Assembly: GCA_001028815.1 (NCBI GenBank) | Contig: LDJB01000002.1 | Coordinates: forward strand, 372,001-436,000 | Direction: 5' to 3' | Source of the DNA: Peptococcaceae bacterium 1109 | Lineage (GTDB): Bacteria; Bacillota; Limnochordia; Darwinibacteriales; Darwinibacteriaceae | Length of the DNA: 64,000 nucleotides | Part shown: in pieces, positions 9,178 to 17,031 of the stretch | How positions within the stretch are numbered: the first letter of the stretch is position 1 | How the letters are laid out: each line of letters starts with the position of its first letter | The notes under the pieces: generated by a model | Told to the model about the DNA's origin: nothing | The model's input: only the letters and a program-made list of their open reading frames with translations | Databases searched by the model: none | Position numbers and translations under genes: made by a program

Positions 9178-9843
9178 CTAGAAACTGGGCAAAACCCGAG
9201 CGGTGATGCCCTTCTGCAGGCTTTGCACTTGCTCCAAGACTTCCCTAGCGATGGGATCATCTGTTTCGGCCACAAGCAGAGCGGTGGAACCCCGCATTTT
9301 CCGGCTCACATTCATAAAAGCAATATTAATCCCAAAGTCTGCTAAAATGCGGGTCACCTCTGCTACCACGCCTGGCTGATCCTGGTACTTAGCTAAGAGA
9401 ACCGTATACGTGCCCTCGATAGCCACTGGGAACTGGTCGATGGAGGTTATCAAGATGCGCCCTCCGCCGGTAGAAGCGCCGATCACCTCCGCTGAGCTGC
9501 GCTCTCCCTTGACTCGCATCTGCACAGAGTTGGGATGCACATCGCCTAGATCCACCGTCTGAAACCCGTACGTGAGGCCCGCTTTATCCGCGAGCTCCTC
9601 AGCGGCAGGAATGCGCGGATCATCCATGGCCATCCCTAAGAGCCCCGCGAGAATGGCCACATCTGTACGGTGGCCCCAATAGGTAGCAGCAAAGGAGCCG
9701 TGGAGCCCGATTTCCGCGCTCTTAACGGGCTCTCCCAAAATCTTCCGAGCCGCGAGCCCCAAGCGGACAGCTCCTGCAGTATGGGAACTCGAAGGGCCCA
9801 CCATGATGGGCCCGACAACGTCAAACACTCCGATCTGAGGCAT
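9178..9843 (-). CDS. sdaAB: L-serine dehydratase, iron-sulfur beta subunit with ACT domain
   Basis: The 221-residue beta subunit has the N-terminal family motif GPSSSHTAG and a C-terminal ACT domain (last ~75 residues, beginning near YTVLLAKYQDQPGVV), which in this enzyme class binds serine. ATG at 9843 is chosen over GTG at 9858 because GGAGGG stands 5 nt before it. The gene ends within the ribosome binding site of sdaAA, so the two are translationally coupled. A small Cys-rich gene lies 55 nt upstream on the same strand. Confidence 0.95.
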   Translation of the reverse strand: MPQIGVFDVVGPIMVGPSSSHTAGAVRLGLAARKILGEPVKSAEIGLHGSFAATYWGHRTDVAILAGLLGMAMDDPRIPAAEELADKAGLTYGFQTVDLGDVHPNSVQMRVKGERSSAEVIGASTGGGRILITSIDQFPVAIEGTYTVLLAKYQDQPGVVAEVTRILADFGINIAFMNVSRKMRGSTALLVAETDDPIAREVLEQVQSLQKGITARVLPSF

Positions 9844-9898
9844 CCTATCCCTCCCCACTCCTATATCTTACACCCAAACTAATATTTTGACTAGCGCC

Positions 9899-10069
9899 TT
9901 ACGTTTGATCAAGGCTGGTGAGTTGGTCGAGAAAGATGTCCAGCTCACACATTTCCTCATCGTTCACCCAGTGCTCACAACTCCCGCAGCTCCGCTCCAC
10001 GTTTTCGCCCACCGCTTCGTAGGCAGAGCAGGACTCGCCTACCATGCGCATTTCTTCCCAGCTGGGCAT
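9899..10069 (-). CDS. Small cysteine-rich protein, 56 residues
   Basis: A 56-codon frame on the minus strand starts at ATG 10067-10069, with a near-perfect AAAGGAGGTG site 6 nt upstream, and ends TAA at 9899. The acidic product has Cys14, then Cys28-x2-Cys31, then Cys41, spaced so that one metal ion could be bound. I do not recognise the family. It lies between a terminator (10141-10171) and sdaAB on the same strand, so it probably heads the serine dehydratase transcript. A link to iron-sulfur handling would be speculation. The opposite strand carries a long spurious frame. Confidence 0.75.
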   Translation of the reverse strand: MPSWEEMRMVGESCSAYEAVGENVERSCGSCEHWVNDEEMCELDIFLDQLTSLDQT

Positions 10070-10140
10070 GGATCCACCTCCTTTTCCACTGTACTGGAGG
10101 TAGTATTGCCCAGAGAAAAGGTGGGTATCAAAATCCCCAT

Positions 10141-10171
10141 AAAAAAGGAGCTTCTCCCGATGAGAAGCTCC
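10141..10171 (-). terminator. Intrinsic terminator after FMN-binding gene
   Basis: The stem GGAGCTTCTC / GAGAAGCTCC spans 10147-10171 and is followed on the minus strand by six Ts. It separates the FMN-binding gene from the small Cys-rich gene and sdaAB. Confidence 0.9.
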
Positions 10172-10183
10172 GACAAAGCGTTA

Positions 10184-10834
10184 TTACATGCCTACTGCAT
10201 CTTTCACCGCGTTCATCACGCCGCGGCTTGTGTATGTGGCTCCGCTCACCACATCTACCTCACTGCTTTGGTTAGCTACGATAGCCTTGGTCAAGGTCTC
10301 AATGGCACCATCGGCGATGAAGGGCGTGTCATTGTGATCCGTGACTTCCACAGCGGTGATCGCACCGCCGCCCATGGTCACGCTGACAGTGATAGGCCCG
10401 TTAAACCCATCTGCGCTGCCAATGTATTCGCCATCAGGGAGGTTGCCGCTAGCCTTATCCAGCGCTTGCTGGGCCGCGGCTTTAAAGCCCTGGCTGGTGT
10501 AGGTTGCCCCACTTACCGTATCCACCTCTGCGCTTTGGCTCTGGACTACCGCATTGGTCAAGGTTTCCAAAGCTGGATCCGCGATGAAGGGTGTATCGTT
10601 GTGGCTCACAACCTCAACTGCAGTGATGCTGCCATCGGCGATGGTCACAGCAATGACCATTTCACCATTAAACCCTTGGGCACGGCCGGTGAAGACGCCA
10701 TCCCGCATGCTAGCATTTGTAGCAGAGGTCATGGACCAGAAGACCGCGGTAGTGAGCATTAGAGCAATAAACATCACTAGACTGACATTCCTGCGAAAAC
10801 GATGAGTCAGCACGCAAAAACCCCATTTCTTCAA
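10184..10834 (-). CDS. Membrane-anchored protein with two FMN-binding domains
   Basis: The 216-residue protein has one N-terminal helix (about 17-34) followed by two tandem FMN-binding domains (about 43-125 and 133-216) that closely resemble each other. Each contains the motif VSGATYTS (108-114 and 197-203 for SGATYTS). In RnfG/NqrC-type proteins a Thr in this motif (here T111 and T200) receives FMN from ApbE, so two covalent flavins outside the membrane are plausible. No rnf, nqr or apbE gene is nearby. A TTG at 10834 is the upstream-most start. A strong promoter lies so close that a GTG at 10813 is an alternative, which would still keep the membrane helix. Confidence 0.85.
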   Translation of the reverse strand: MKKWGFCVLTHRFRRNVSLVMFIALMLTTAVFWSMTSATNASMRDGVFTGRAQGFNGEMVIAVTIADGSITAVEVVSHNDTPFIADPALETLTNAVVQSQSAEVDTVSGATYTSQGFKAAAQQALDKASGNLPDGEYIGSADGFNGPITVSVTMGGGAITAVEVTDHNDTPFIADGAIETLTKAIVANQSSEVDVVSGATYTSRGVMNAVKDAVGM

Positions 10835-10847
10835 AAATTCCTGTTCT

Positions 10848-10876
10848 ATTATACTACGGAATGCCTATATTAACAA
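10848..10876 (-). promoter_or_regulatory. Promoter for the FMN-binding gene
   Basis: TTGTTA (10876-10871) and TATAAT (10853-10848) are separated by 17 nt on the minus strand, between trpB and the FMN-binding gene. Transcription would begin only about 6 nt before the TTG start, so the leader is very short or translation starts at GTG 10813. Confidence 0.65.
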
Positions 10877-10884
10877 GGCTCCTC

Positions 10885-12078
10885 TCATCCCTTCAGCAGC
10901 TGCAGCACTTGATCTGCATCTTTATCGCCCCGGCCAGAGAGGTTGACGATCACGACCTGATTCTTCGCCAGCTTTGGTGCGAGCTTGAGGGCATGAGCCA
11001 CCGCATGAGCACTCTCTAGTGCAGGGATGATCCCCTCGGCCTTGGTGAGCACCTGGAAGGCATCGAGAGCTTCCTCATCGCTCACGGTGACATACTCAGC
11101 CCGCCCTGTGGCCCGGTAGAAGCTGTGTTCAGGGCCTGCCCCAGGGTAGTCTAGCCCCGCCGCGATAGAAGTGGTGGGAGCGGGCGTCCCATCTTCCCCA
11201 ATTAAGGCATAACACTTAAAGCCGTGAATTATTGCTGGTACCCCGTATGTGAGGGCCGCAGCATTCTGCCCTAATGCTGAACCTGTCCCCCCAGGCTCGC
11301 ACCCCACCATGCGTACCTCCGAGTCGCCGTAGAAAGGTGCAAACAACCCGATTGCGTTGCTGCCCCCGCCTACGCAGGCTACGAGGTAATCAGGGAGCTT
11401 CCCTGTTTTCTCTAGAATTTGGGCCCGGGCCTCCCGGCCAATGACCGATTGGAAATCCCGGACTATATCAGGATAGGGGTAGGGCCCTACTGCTGAGCCG
11501 AGGACGTAAAAGGTGGTGCGATAGTTTTGGGCAAAGTCTTCTAAGGCCGCATCCACCGCCTCTTTCAGGCGCTGGCCGCCAGTTGTTACCCGAACAACCT
11601 TGGCCCCGAGAAGTTCCATGCGAAAGACATTCAGGCGTTGGCGATCCGCATCGTGCGCCCCCATGTAAACGACGCACTCCATATCCAAGAGGGCGCAAGC
11701 AGTGGCAGTAGCTACACCGTGCTGGCCTGCTCCCGTTTCCGCGATGACCCTTTTGGCTCCCATGCGCTTGGCCATGAGGGCTTGCCCCAAGACATTGTTG
11801 ATCTTGTGGGAACCAGTGTGGTTCAGGTCTTCCCGTTTGAGGAAAATCTGGGCGCCCCCCAGCTTCTGGCTGAGGCGCTCCGCGTGGTAGAGGGGCGTGG
11901 GCCGCCCTGAGTACTCCCGCAGGTAATAGCCTAGTTCGTCCTGAAAGCTTGGGTCACTCCGAAGTTCCTCATAGGCCTCCGCCACATGGTTGAGGGAAGC
12001 CTCTAGCTCCGGGGGAACGTACTGCCCGCCAAATTCGCCGAAAAAGCCTTTCTTTTCCACAGATAACTTAGTGCTCAT
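10885..12078 (-). CDS. trpB: Tryptophan synthase beta chain
   Basis: TrpB condenses indole with L-serine to give tryptophan using pyridoxal phosphate. The PLP lysine is K92 in HTGSHKINN; the phosphate-binding loop GGGSNAIG and the ETGAGQHG motif are present. At 397 residues it is full length and of the TrpB1 type that normally pairs with TrpA. No trpA or other trp gene is adjacent. It lies 54 nt downstream of a PfkB kinase gene with AGGAG 8 nt before ATG. I see no T-box or trp leader in the short upstream gap. Confidence 0.96.
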   Translation of the reverse strand: MSTKLSVEKKGFFGEFGGQYVPPELEASLNHVAEAYEELRSDPSFQDELGYYLREYSGRPTPLYHAERLSQKLGGAQIFLKREDLNHTGSHKINNVLGQALMAKRMGAKRVIAETGAGQHGVATATACALLDMECVVYMGAHDADRQRLNVFRMELLGAKVVRVTTGGQRLKEAVDAALEDFAQNYRTTFYVLGSAVGPYPYPDIVRDFQSVIGREARAQILEKTGKLPDYLVACVGGGSNAIGLFAPFYGDSEVRMVGCEPGGTGSALGQNAAALTYGVPAIIHGFKCYALIGEDGTPAPTTSIAAGLDYPGAGPEHSFYRATGRAEYVTVSDEEALDAFQVLTKAEGIIPALESAHAVAHALKLAPKLAKNQVVIVNLSGRGDKDADQVLQLLKG

Positions 12079-12132
12079 CTCTTCTCTCCTCTACTCTGCT
12101 TTTCTCTGCTGTGTTAAAGGGACAGCACTCCC

Positions 12133-13272
12133 CTAAAACTCCACTTCTCCATGCTCGCTCCAGAGCTCAACAAAGCCCTTCAGCTCATCGAAGGAGGGGC
12201 TGTGCATGTTGCGCACATAGAACCCGGAGGTGGCGGTACCCAGCATGACACTTTGCTCCAGAGTAAGCCCGAGCAAGAGCCCCATGCAGAAGCCTGCGTT
12301 GAAGTTATCACCGGCGCCAGTTGTGAGGCGCGGTTTGGAAGTGTAAGGCCCAACTGTATAGGCATACTCCCCATCAATGACCGCGGCGGCCGCGTTGGTG
12401 GGGTGCACCATTAGACACCAGATGTTGAGGGCCTCCGCTAGAGCCCTGGTGATTTCCTCAAGAGAAACTTCCGCGGCTGGGGCGCTCAGCTCCAAGCCTA
12501 AGACCTCCGCAACTTCAGTGGCTTCTTTGCGGTTTAGTCCTAAAGCTACCCGGTAGATGGAGTTGAACTTACCGATGAGCTCCATGGCTTCCCGGATATC
12601 TTCCGCTTTGCGCTTCTCTGGGTCCGCAAGGTCCACAAACAGAATTGGCCTCGTAGGGCTGTCGCTTGCGGGAAGCACCTGCAAGAGGTTTTCCCAAATG
12701 TCGTTCATGTAAGGCATCATGGTCCAGTTTACCGTGGCTACTAGGTCGGAATTGGTGAAAAGCTCTTTGATCCGATTTTCGCCTAAGGCATCCACCAGGG
12801 CTTCCCAGGTCACCTCGTTGAGGGAAGTAATCTTCCCTAACATGACCTTGCCGTCGTTAAACTCCACCGCATCGGTAAGGCCCGGGGCTGCCAAAGAGAC
12901 TACCTGCTCACAACCATCTGCAAGGCTTTGGAACACAGGGTTAATGGTGGGCTTGCCCAGAGCACCGATATAGGAAATCTTCACTCCCAAAGAGAGCATG
13001 GCATTGGCCATGATAGGGCCGTTGCCCCCTAGTTTTTGCCCCTTGGGCACAAACTCAATGTTGGTACTGAGTCCAGCAGCCCGGGAGATCCTCGCCCCGA
13101 ACTCGGCAATTGTCTGGATGCGGGTGTAGTCAGCGAAGGAATGCCGCTTGTCTACTACTTCGATGATGGTATCAACGAAACCATCGAATCCAATTACGGC
13201 AGACAGTTCTTTATCAGTTACCTGATCTAGACTGCGCCTGAGATGCATTAACTTCTGCTTCAAATCACTCAT
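12133..13272 (-). CDS. PfkB-family sugar/nucleoside kinase
   Basis: The 379-residue protein is a ribokinase-fold kinase. The C-terminal motif TTGAGDNFNAGF contains the catalytic base D322 and the anion hole, and the N-terminal part has GGNGPIMA, a variant of the usual GG substrate-binding motif. It is longer than ribokinase (~310). The substrate cannot be assigned from motifs. GGAGGTCG lies upstream of the ATG. It is followed at 54 nt by trpB on the same strand. Confidence 0.85.
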   Translation of the reverse strand: MSDLKQKLMHLRRSLDQVTDKELSAVIGFDGFVDTIIEVVDKRHSFADYTRIQTIAEFGARISRAAGLSTNIEFVPKGQKLGGNGPIMANAMLSLGVKISYIGALGKPTINPVFQSLADGCEQVVSLAAPGLTDAVEFNDGKVMLGKITSLNEVTWEALVDALGENRIKELFTNSDLVATVNWTMMPYMNDIWENLLQVLPASDSPTRPILFVDLADPEKRKAEDIREAMELIGKFNSIYRVALGLNRKEATEVAEVLGLELSAPAAEVSLEEITRALAEALNIWCLMVHPTNAAAAVIDGEYAYTVGPYTSKPRLTTGAGDNFNAGFCMGLLLGLTLEQSVMLGTATSGFYVRNMHSPSFDELKGFVELWSEHGEVEF

Positions 13273-13339
13273 TGGGGACGACCTCCATGATCAAGAATCT
13301 ACTCATTATTCGGCTTGATTTAATGTTTTCCTGCCTTAC

Positions 13340-14149
13340 TTAGTCGATGAGAAAGATCACCGCGTACCGGGCGAGAAAATCGTACTGCGACAATGCCTGC
13401 AAAATGCGCTCTGTGTCGGCCCTGCTGATGACAGCTGCGGTTCGGGCCGGCTCGATGGTGCCCACGGCCTTGACAGTCAGTGGTAGGGCATACCCGTACT
13501 CAGGATCCACCTGGATGCGTTTGATCAGTTCTGGGTCAAGTTCGGTGCCGTAGGCCACCACGCCTACATCTTGGACGAACTCTGAAGAAGCGAGAACCCC
13601 ACCGTAAATCAGCTGGCCCGATTCAGAGTATACCCTTGGGCTGATGCCCCGGCGCACACCCAAACCCCGAGCATCCACCACTAGTCCGGTGTAAACAGCA
13701 CCATGTTTGGCAAAGCGCTCTTCCCAGTACTCTTGGACTTCCCGGGATGTGCTGTGGATGCGCTGTACCGTCAGGCTGTCCCAGCGATAAAGGCCGGGAG
13801 TATCTGCCGTTAGAGCCAGCTCAGCTTTGCGCGGCTCTTGGGGCGCAGTGAACTCGAGGCCAAGAAGGGTCCACCGGCCTTCCGCACCTAAACCCCGGTC
13901 CGTAGAGATAAACTCCACAACCTCCCCACCGGCTCCTAAGAACTGAACTGTTAAGGTTACCTGGGCACTGGGCTCCCCACTCTGCACTGCAATGCTCACA
14001 CTGTATTTTTCACCTGGCTCCAGCTCCAGGGCGTAGCGAAACTCCTCGCTTCCCCCCAGCACAACTTCTGCACCTAGATACGCGCTTCCTACAGCTGGCC
14101 AGGCTAGCAAGGCCAGAAGCAAACTCATGAATATGATTCTGCGGCCCAT
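13340..14149 (-). CDS. Secreted protein of an unassigned family (paralogue of 35331-36107)
   Basis: The 269-residue product has an N-terminal signal peptide (about 1-23, ending near AVGSA) and an N-terminal beta-rich region resembling a carbohydrate-binding or jelly-roll domain. The C-terminal domain is conserved: VYTGLVVDARGLGVRR, then SPRVYSESGQLIYGG, then a helical segment ending SQYDFLARYAVIFLID at the last residue. The same domain ends a second protein in this window at 35331-36107. It recalls the C-terminal domain of FlgT- and LPP20-like envelope proteins, by memory only. No flagellar genes are near. Ribosome binding site GGAGGG precedes the ATG. Function unknown. Confidence 0.8.
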   Translation of the reverse strand: MGRRIIFMSLLLALLAWPAVGSAYLGAEVVLGGSEEFRYALELEPGEKYSVSIAVQSGEPSAQVTLTVQFLGAGGEVVEFISTDRGLGAEGRWTLLGLEFTAPQEPRKAELALTADTPGLYRWDSLTVQRIHSTSREVQEYWEERFAKHGAVYTGLVVDARGLGVRRGISPRVYSESGQLIYGGVLASSEFVQDVGVVAYGTELDPELIKRIQVDPEYGYALPLTVKAVGTIEPARTAAVISRADTERILQALSQYDFLARYAVIFLID

Positions 14150-14220
14150 AACCTATCCCTCCAATAACCTGGTAATTCGCCGCTAGCCCACCTCTTCCTC
14201 CATGGCGATCTTTACCATTA

Positions 14221-14249
14221 TTGCACACCCGTACCCGGCTCGGTAAAAT
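14221..14249 (+). promoter_or_regulatory. Promoter for the M23 peptidase gene
   Basis: TTGCAC (14221-14226) and TAAAAT (14244-14249) are separated by 17 nt. The predicted transcription start is near 14256, about 30 nt before the proposed start codon. Confidence 0.5.
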
Positions 14250-14285
14250 ATTGCTGTAATTGCCCAAGCTTAGGAGGAGATCAAA

Positions 14286-14912
14286 CTGAGGAAAAGTGTC
14301 CGAGCAGTGGTGGGAGTTGCGGTACTCCTCATCCTGGCGGGATGCAGCCCCGCTGATCTGCGCCCTGGGGGGCAAGAGAGCCTTGTCCCCATTGCCGATG
14401 GCTTTGACTTCCCCGTTGGGGGCCCTAATGGGGAAGGGTGGGGCATCACCGGCTACGACTACCTGGAATGGAGTAATGTGAGCAACTCCTGGCACCCAGG
14501 GGAAGACTGGAATATTCCCGGCGCGGGGAACGGCGACCTGGGCGAGCCGGCCTATGCCATCGGCCACGGGCAAGTTGTCTTCTCCGGATGGAACACTGCC
14601 CTGGGAAATGTGGTCTTGATCAAGCACCGTTTGCCTGGGGATACTTACATCTGGTCCCAATATGCCCATCTTGATCGGCGCGATGTTCGGGCAGGGGAGA
14701 TTGTACAGCGTCGGCAGGTAATCGGCACCGTGGGAAGGGGGCCCAACAACCGCTTCGCGGCCCATCTTCACTTTGAGATCCGCTGTGCGGACCTGCCATA
14801 CAACGCGTGGCCACGCACCAACGGCGTTCCATGGGAAGCGTCACAGACAGCAGAATACTGGCTCCATCCCAGTGACTTCATTAGGCAAAATCGGAGCTAT
14901 GTAAAACATTAA
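14286..14912 (+). CDS. M23-family metallopeptidase lipoprotein, probable CTG start
   Basis: The product is a LytM/M23 zinc endopeptidase that probably cleaves peptidoglycan cross-bridges outside the membrane. Zinc and catalytic residues are visible in HPGEDWN (H...D) and HLHFE (HxH). Starting at CTG 14286 gives a classic lipoprotein signal with basic residues MRKSVR, a hydrophobic core and the lipobox LAGC with Cys20. AGGAGG lies 8 nt before this CTG. The first conventional start, GTG 14307, has no ribosome binding site and loses the basic N-terminus. No ATG or TTG lies in frame between. A terminator follows immediately, and murB is next. Confidence 0.85.
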   Translation: MRKSVRAVVGVAVLLILAGCSPADLRPGGQESLVPIADGFDFPVGGPNGEGWGITGYDYLEWSNVSNSWHPGEDWNIPGAGNGDLGEPAYAIGHGQVVFSGWNTALGNVVLIKHRLPGDTYIWSQYAHLDRRDVRAGEIVQRRQVIGTVGRGPNNRFAAHLHFEIRCADLPYNAWPRTNGVPWEASQTAEYWLHPSDFIRQNRSYVKH

Positions 14913-14933
14913 GGGCGGAGTCTCGCCCTTTTT
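14911..14933 (+). terminator. Intrinsic terminator after the M23 gene
   Basis: AAGGGCG and CGCCCTT form a stem around a 6-nt loop with a short T run. It starts inside the stop codon. Confidence 0.8.
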
Positions 14934-14968
14934 GTGTTATAGTAATACTGTGAAAAGGAGGTTGGGCT

Positions 14969-15829
14969 GTGTTTGTCAGAAATTTTCCCTTGTCCGAGGC
15001 CACCTCATTAGGTGTGGGAGGCTGCGCTGATTATTTTGCACGCCCCACTACGGAAGAAGAATTGATATCCGCTTTACGGTTTGCAGAAGAACGGAACCTA
15101 GATGTGGTGGTCCTTGGCTACGGCACAAATGTGTTAGTGCGGAGCGGGGGCATTCGTGGCCTTGTCATTCAAATGGCGGACAATTTCGCCCACCACCGGG
15201 TGGACGGAACCACTATCACTGCCTCCGCGGGCTGCATGTTCAGTGCAGTGAGCAAACTGGCAGCACACCACTCCCTCACGGGCCTCGAGTTCGCGGTAGG
15301 CATCCCAGGGGGCATCGGTGGCGCGGTTTTCATGAACGCGGGCGCCTATGATGGTGAGATCGGGCCCTTGATTCGGCAGGTAAACTTCGTCACTGCTGCA
15401 GGCCCTGGATCGTGGCATGCGGACGAATTCACGTACTCTTACCGTCACAGCCGCGTTCAGCAAGAGCGGATTATCGTTACCAGCGTTGTGTTGGGCCTGC
15501 GTCCTGGGAGCAAAGACGATATTCTTGGGAAAATGCACGAACTGCAGGCAAAGCGCCAGGCACGGCAACCCCTGGAGTTCCCCAGTGCGGGGAGCACCTT
15601 TAAGCGGCCCGCGGGCCACTATGTGGGGCCCATGATCGAGGAAGCGGGCCTCAAAGGATACCGCATCGGCGGTGCGGAAGTTTCCACGAAACACGCGGGG
15701 TTTATCATCAACCGCGGTGGAGCCACCGCGGATGACTTCCTCCACTTGATTCAGTACATCCAGCGGGAGATCAAACAGCGCTTTAACGTAGATCTAGAGC
15801 CAGAAATCCGGATCTTAGGATCGCTGTGA
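14969..15829 (+). CDS. murB: UDP-N-acetylenolpyruvoylglucosamine reductase
   Basis: MurB reduces the enolpyruvyl group of UDP-GlcNAc-enolpyruvate to make UDP-MurNAc for peptidoglycan, using FAD and NADPH. FAD-binding motifs are GYGTNVLV and GIPGGIGGAVFMNAGAY; the catalytic serine region is SAGSTFKRP, and the C-terminal Glu is in DLEPEIRILG. At 286 residues it is the short type II form common in Firmicutes. GTG at 14969 has AGGAGG 7 nt upstream. Its 3' end overlaps the convergent UPF0016 gene by 15 nt. Confidence 0.96.
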   Translation: MFVRNFPLSEATSLGVGGCADYFARPTTEEELISALRFAEERNLDVVVLGYGTNVLVRSGGIRGLVIQMADNFAHHRVDGTTITASAGCMFSAVSKLAAHHSLTGLEFAVGIPGGIGGAVFMNAGAYDGEIGPLIRQVNFVTAAGPGSWHADEFTYSYRHSRVQQERIIVTSVVLGLRPGSKDDILGKMHELQAKRQARQPLEFPSAGSTFKRPAGHYVGPMIEEAGLKGYRIGGAEVSTKHAGFIINRGGATADDFLHLIQYIQREIKQRFNVDLEPEIRILGSL

Positions 15830-16861
15830 TGAATACTGGCGTTCCAGAATCTGCAGTACCGCTTCTGTCCGCTTAATGACAATGTCGATCTCTGGCATGC
15901 TGTCGCAATCAGGGTACTCCTGACGGACCAGGGCTAAAGCACTACGGATCTTCGCCTCATCAAACCGCTGTGTGTCTCGAGCCCTTGGTGTAAGGCCCTT
16001 GATATCCGCGGACATATGGTCTCGGAGCGCCTGTCTCACCAGGTCTCGACAGTAACCCACCGGGCAGTCCTTCCCCCGGCAGCCGCCGCAGTGATGTTCG
16101 CCCAAGCAAATATCGGAAACGGCTTGCTCGATTTCAGACAGATGCAGTTTGAGTTCCCGGGCCACCCGCTGCATCTGGCTGTATTCATCTTTCCCTTGGG
16201 CATGGCCCTTGCGCCAAAAGGGCGGCACCGTCAAGATGAGGACAAGAGCCCCGAGGGCAACGGCAAAGAGTGTTACGTTTGAAGGGGTGAGGTACTGTTG
16301 TGGTGCGGCCCGCCAGAGGCCGATTACCCCGAAGCCAATGAACACAAGGCCGGAAATGAGCTTCAAGGTGGCTTCTGGTACCTTCTCCCCAAGCTTAATC
16401 CCTACAAAGATCCCCACCAGGCTAGTGAGAATCATACCAGTGACAGTCCCCGCCAAAATCGCCCAATGGTACACCGCATTCGACGACAGGGCAATGGCAC
16501 TTAGCTGCGTCTTATCCCCTAGCTCTCCGATGAAGAATGCAAGGGCCACAACTAGGACGGGGTGCCCCTGGGAAGGTGTATGTATGGAATCCTCTTCTCC
16601 CCCATTGGCTAGAGTCCACAAGCCAAAAGCCAAAAAACCGCAAGCAGCGATCAGGCGGATCAATTCCAAAGGCACTACGTGGGAGACATATGCACCCAAA
16701 GCCACTGCCAGGCCATGATTTAGTAAAGAACCTAAGGCCACTCCCCCCAGGACCTGCCCAATGGTGAACTGCAGGGCAAAGGCCATCGCGAGGAGCTGAG
16801 TTTTGTCCCCCATTTCTGCAGCAAAAATCAACAGCGCCGCCTGCACATATTCCCTGACCAT
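15815..16861 (-). CDS. UPF0016/GDT1-family cation transporter with Cys-rich tail
   Basis: The UPF0016 family exports Mn2+ or Ca2+. The two family signatures EMGDKT (16-21) and ELGDKT (113-118) lie in the two homologous three-helix repeats, ending near residue 215. Unlike typical ~200-residue members, this protein has a ~130-residue cytosolic tail. The tail contains Cys252, His256, His257, Cys258, Cys261, Cys266 and Cys271, a plausible metal or iron-sulfur site, followed by helical sequence. AGGAGAG precedes the ATG. I looked for a yybP-ykoY manganese riboswitch upstream and could not recognise one. Confidence 0.85.
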   Translation of the reverse strand: MVREYVQAALLIFAAEMGDKTQLLAMAFALQFTIGQVLGGVALGSLLNHGLAVALGAYVSHVVPLELIRLIAACGFLAFGLWTLANGGEEDSIHTPSQGHPVLVVALAFFIGELGDKTQLSAIALSSNAVYHWAILAGTVTGMILTSLVGIFVGIKLGEKVPEATLKLISGLVFIGFGVIGLWRAAPQQYLTPSNVTLFAVALGALVLILTVPPFWRKGHAQGKDEYSQMQRVARELKLHLSEIEQAVSDICLGEHHCGGCRGKDCPVGYCRDLVRQALRDHMSADIKGLTPRARDTQRFDEAKIRSALALVRQEYPDCDSMPEIDIVIKRTEAVLQILERQYSSQRS

Positions 16862-16906
16862 TACTGTCTCTCCTAACTGACTTTACTGCTGCTCTTCCTA
16901 GTATTT

Positions 16907-16945
16907 CCCCTAGGGGCCGGTGATTACCTTGTTTTCCCAAGGGAA
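16907..16945. repeat. Two perfect palindromes upstream of the UPF0016 gene
   Basis: CCCCTAGGGG (16907-16916) and TTCCCAAGGGAA (16934-16945) lie 46 and 73 nt upstream of the UPF0016 start, in the gap shared with the divergent small gene. They could be operators; no regulator is identified. Confidence 0.4.
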
Positions 16946-16994
16946 TTCTCTGTCGAAAAAGGTTAACTCAGGCAGGATTTCCTTCCCTAAAACG

Positions 16995-17015
16995 GGTATT
17001 TAATAAGCAAATACC
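16995..17015. repeat. Inverted repeat upstream of the 69-residue ORF
   Basis: GGTATTT and AAATACC flank a 7-nt AT-rich spacer, 16 nt before the start codon at 17032. It could be an operator or a leader hairpin. Confidence 0.4.
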
Positions 17016-17031
17016 AAAGGGGGAATGCGCC

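Noticed and set aside
9887-10762. 291-codon plus-strand frame over the FMN-binding gene
   Set aside because: It runs antisense through the SGATYTS repeats and the small Cys-rich gene, with no ribosome binding site; it is a by-product of codon bias.
12079-12132. T-box or trp attenuator before trpB
   Set aside because: The gap is only 54 nt and has no T-box core sequence or terminator.
13340-14149. Flagellar protein FlgT
   Set aside because: Only the C-terminal motif recalls FlgT-like proteins and no flagellar gene is nearby, so I leave the family unassigned.
16862-17031. yybP-ykoY manganese riboswitch before the UPF0016 gene
   Set aside because: Expected because this family is often so controlled, but the conserved blocks (GGGGAGUAG and the CAAGAC end) are not present in order.
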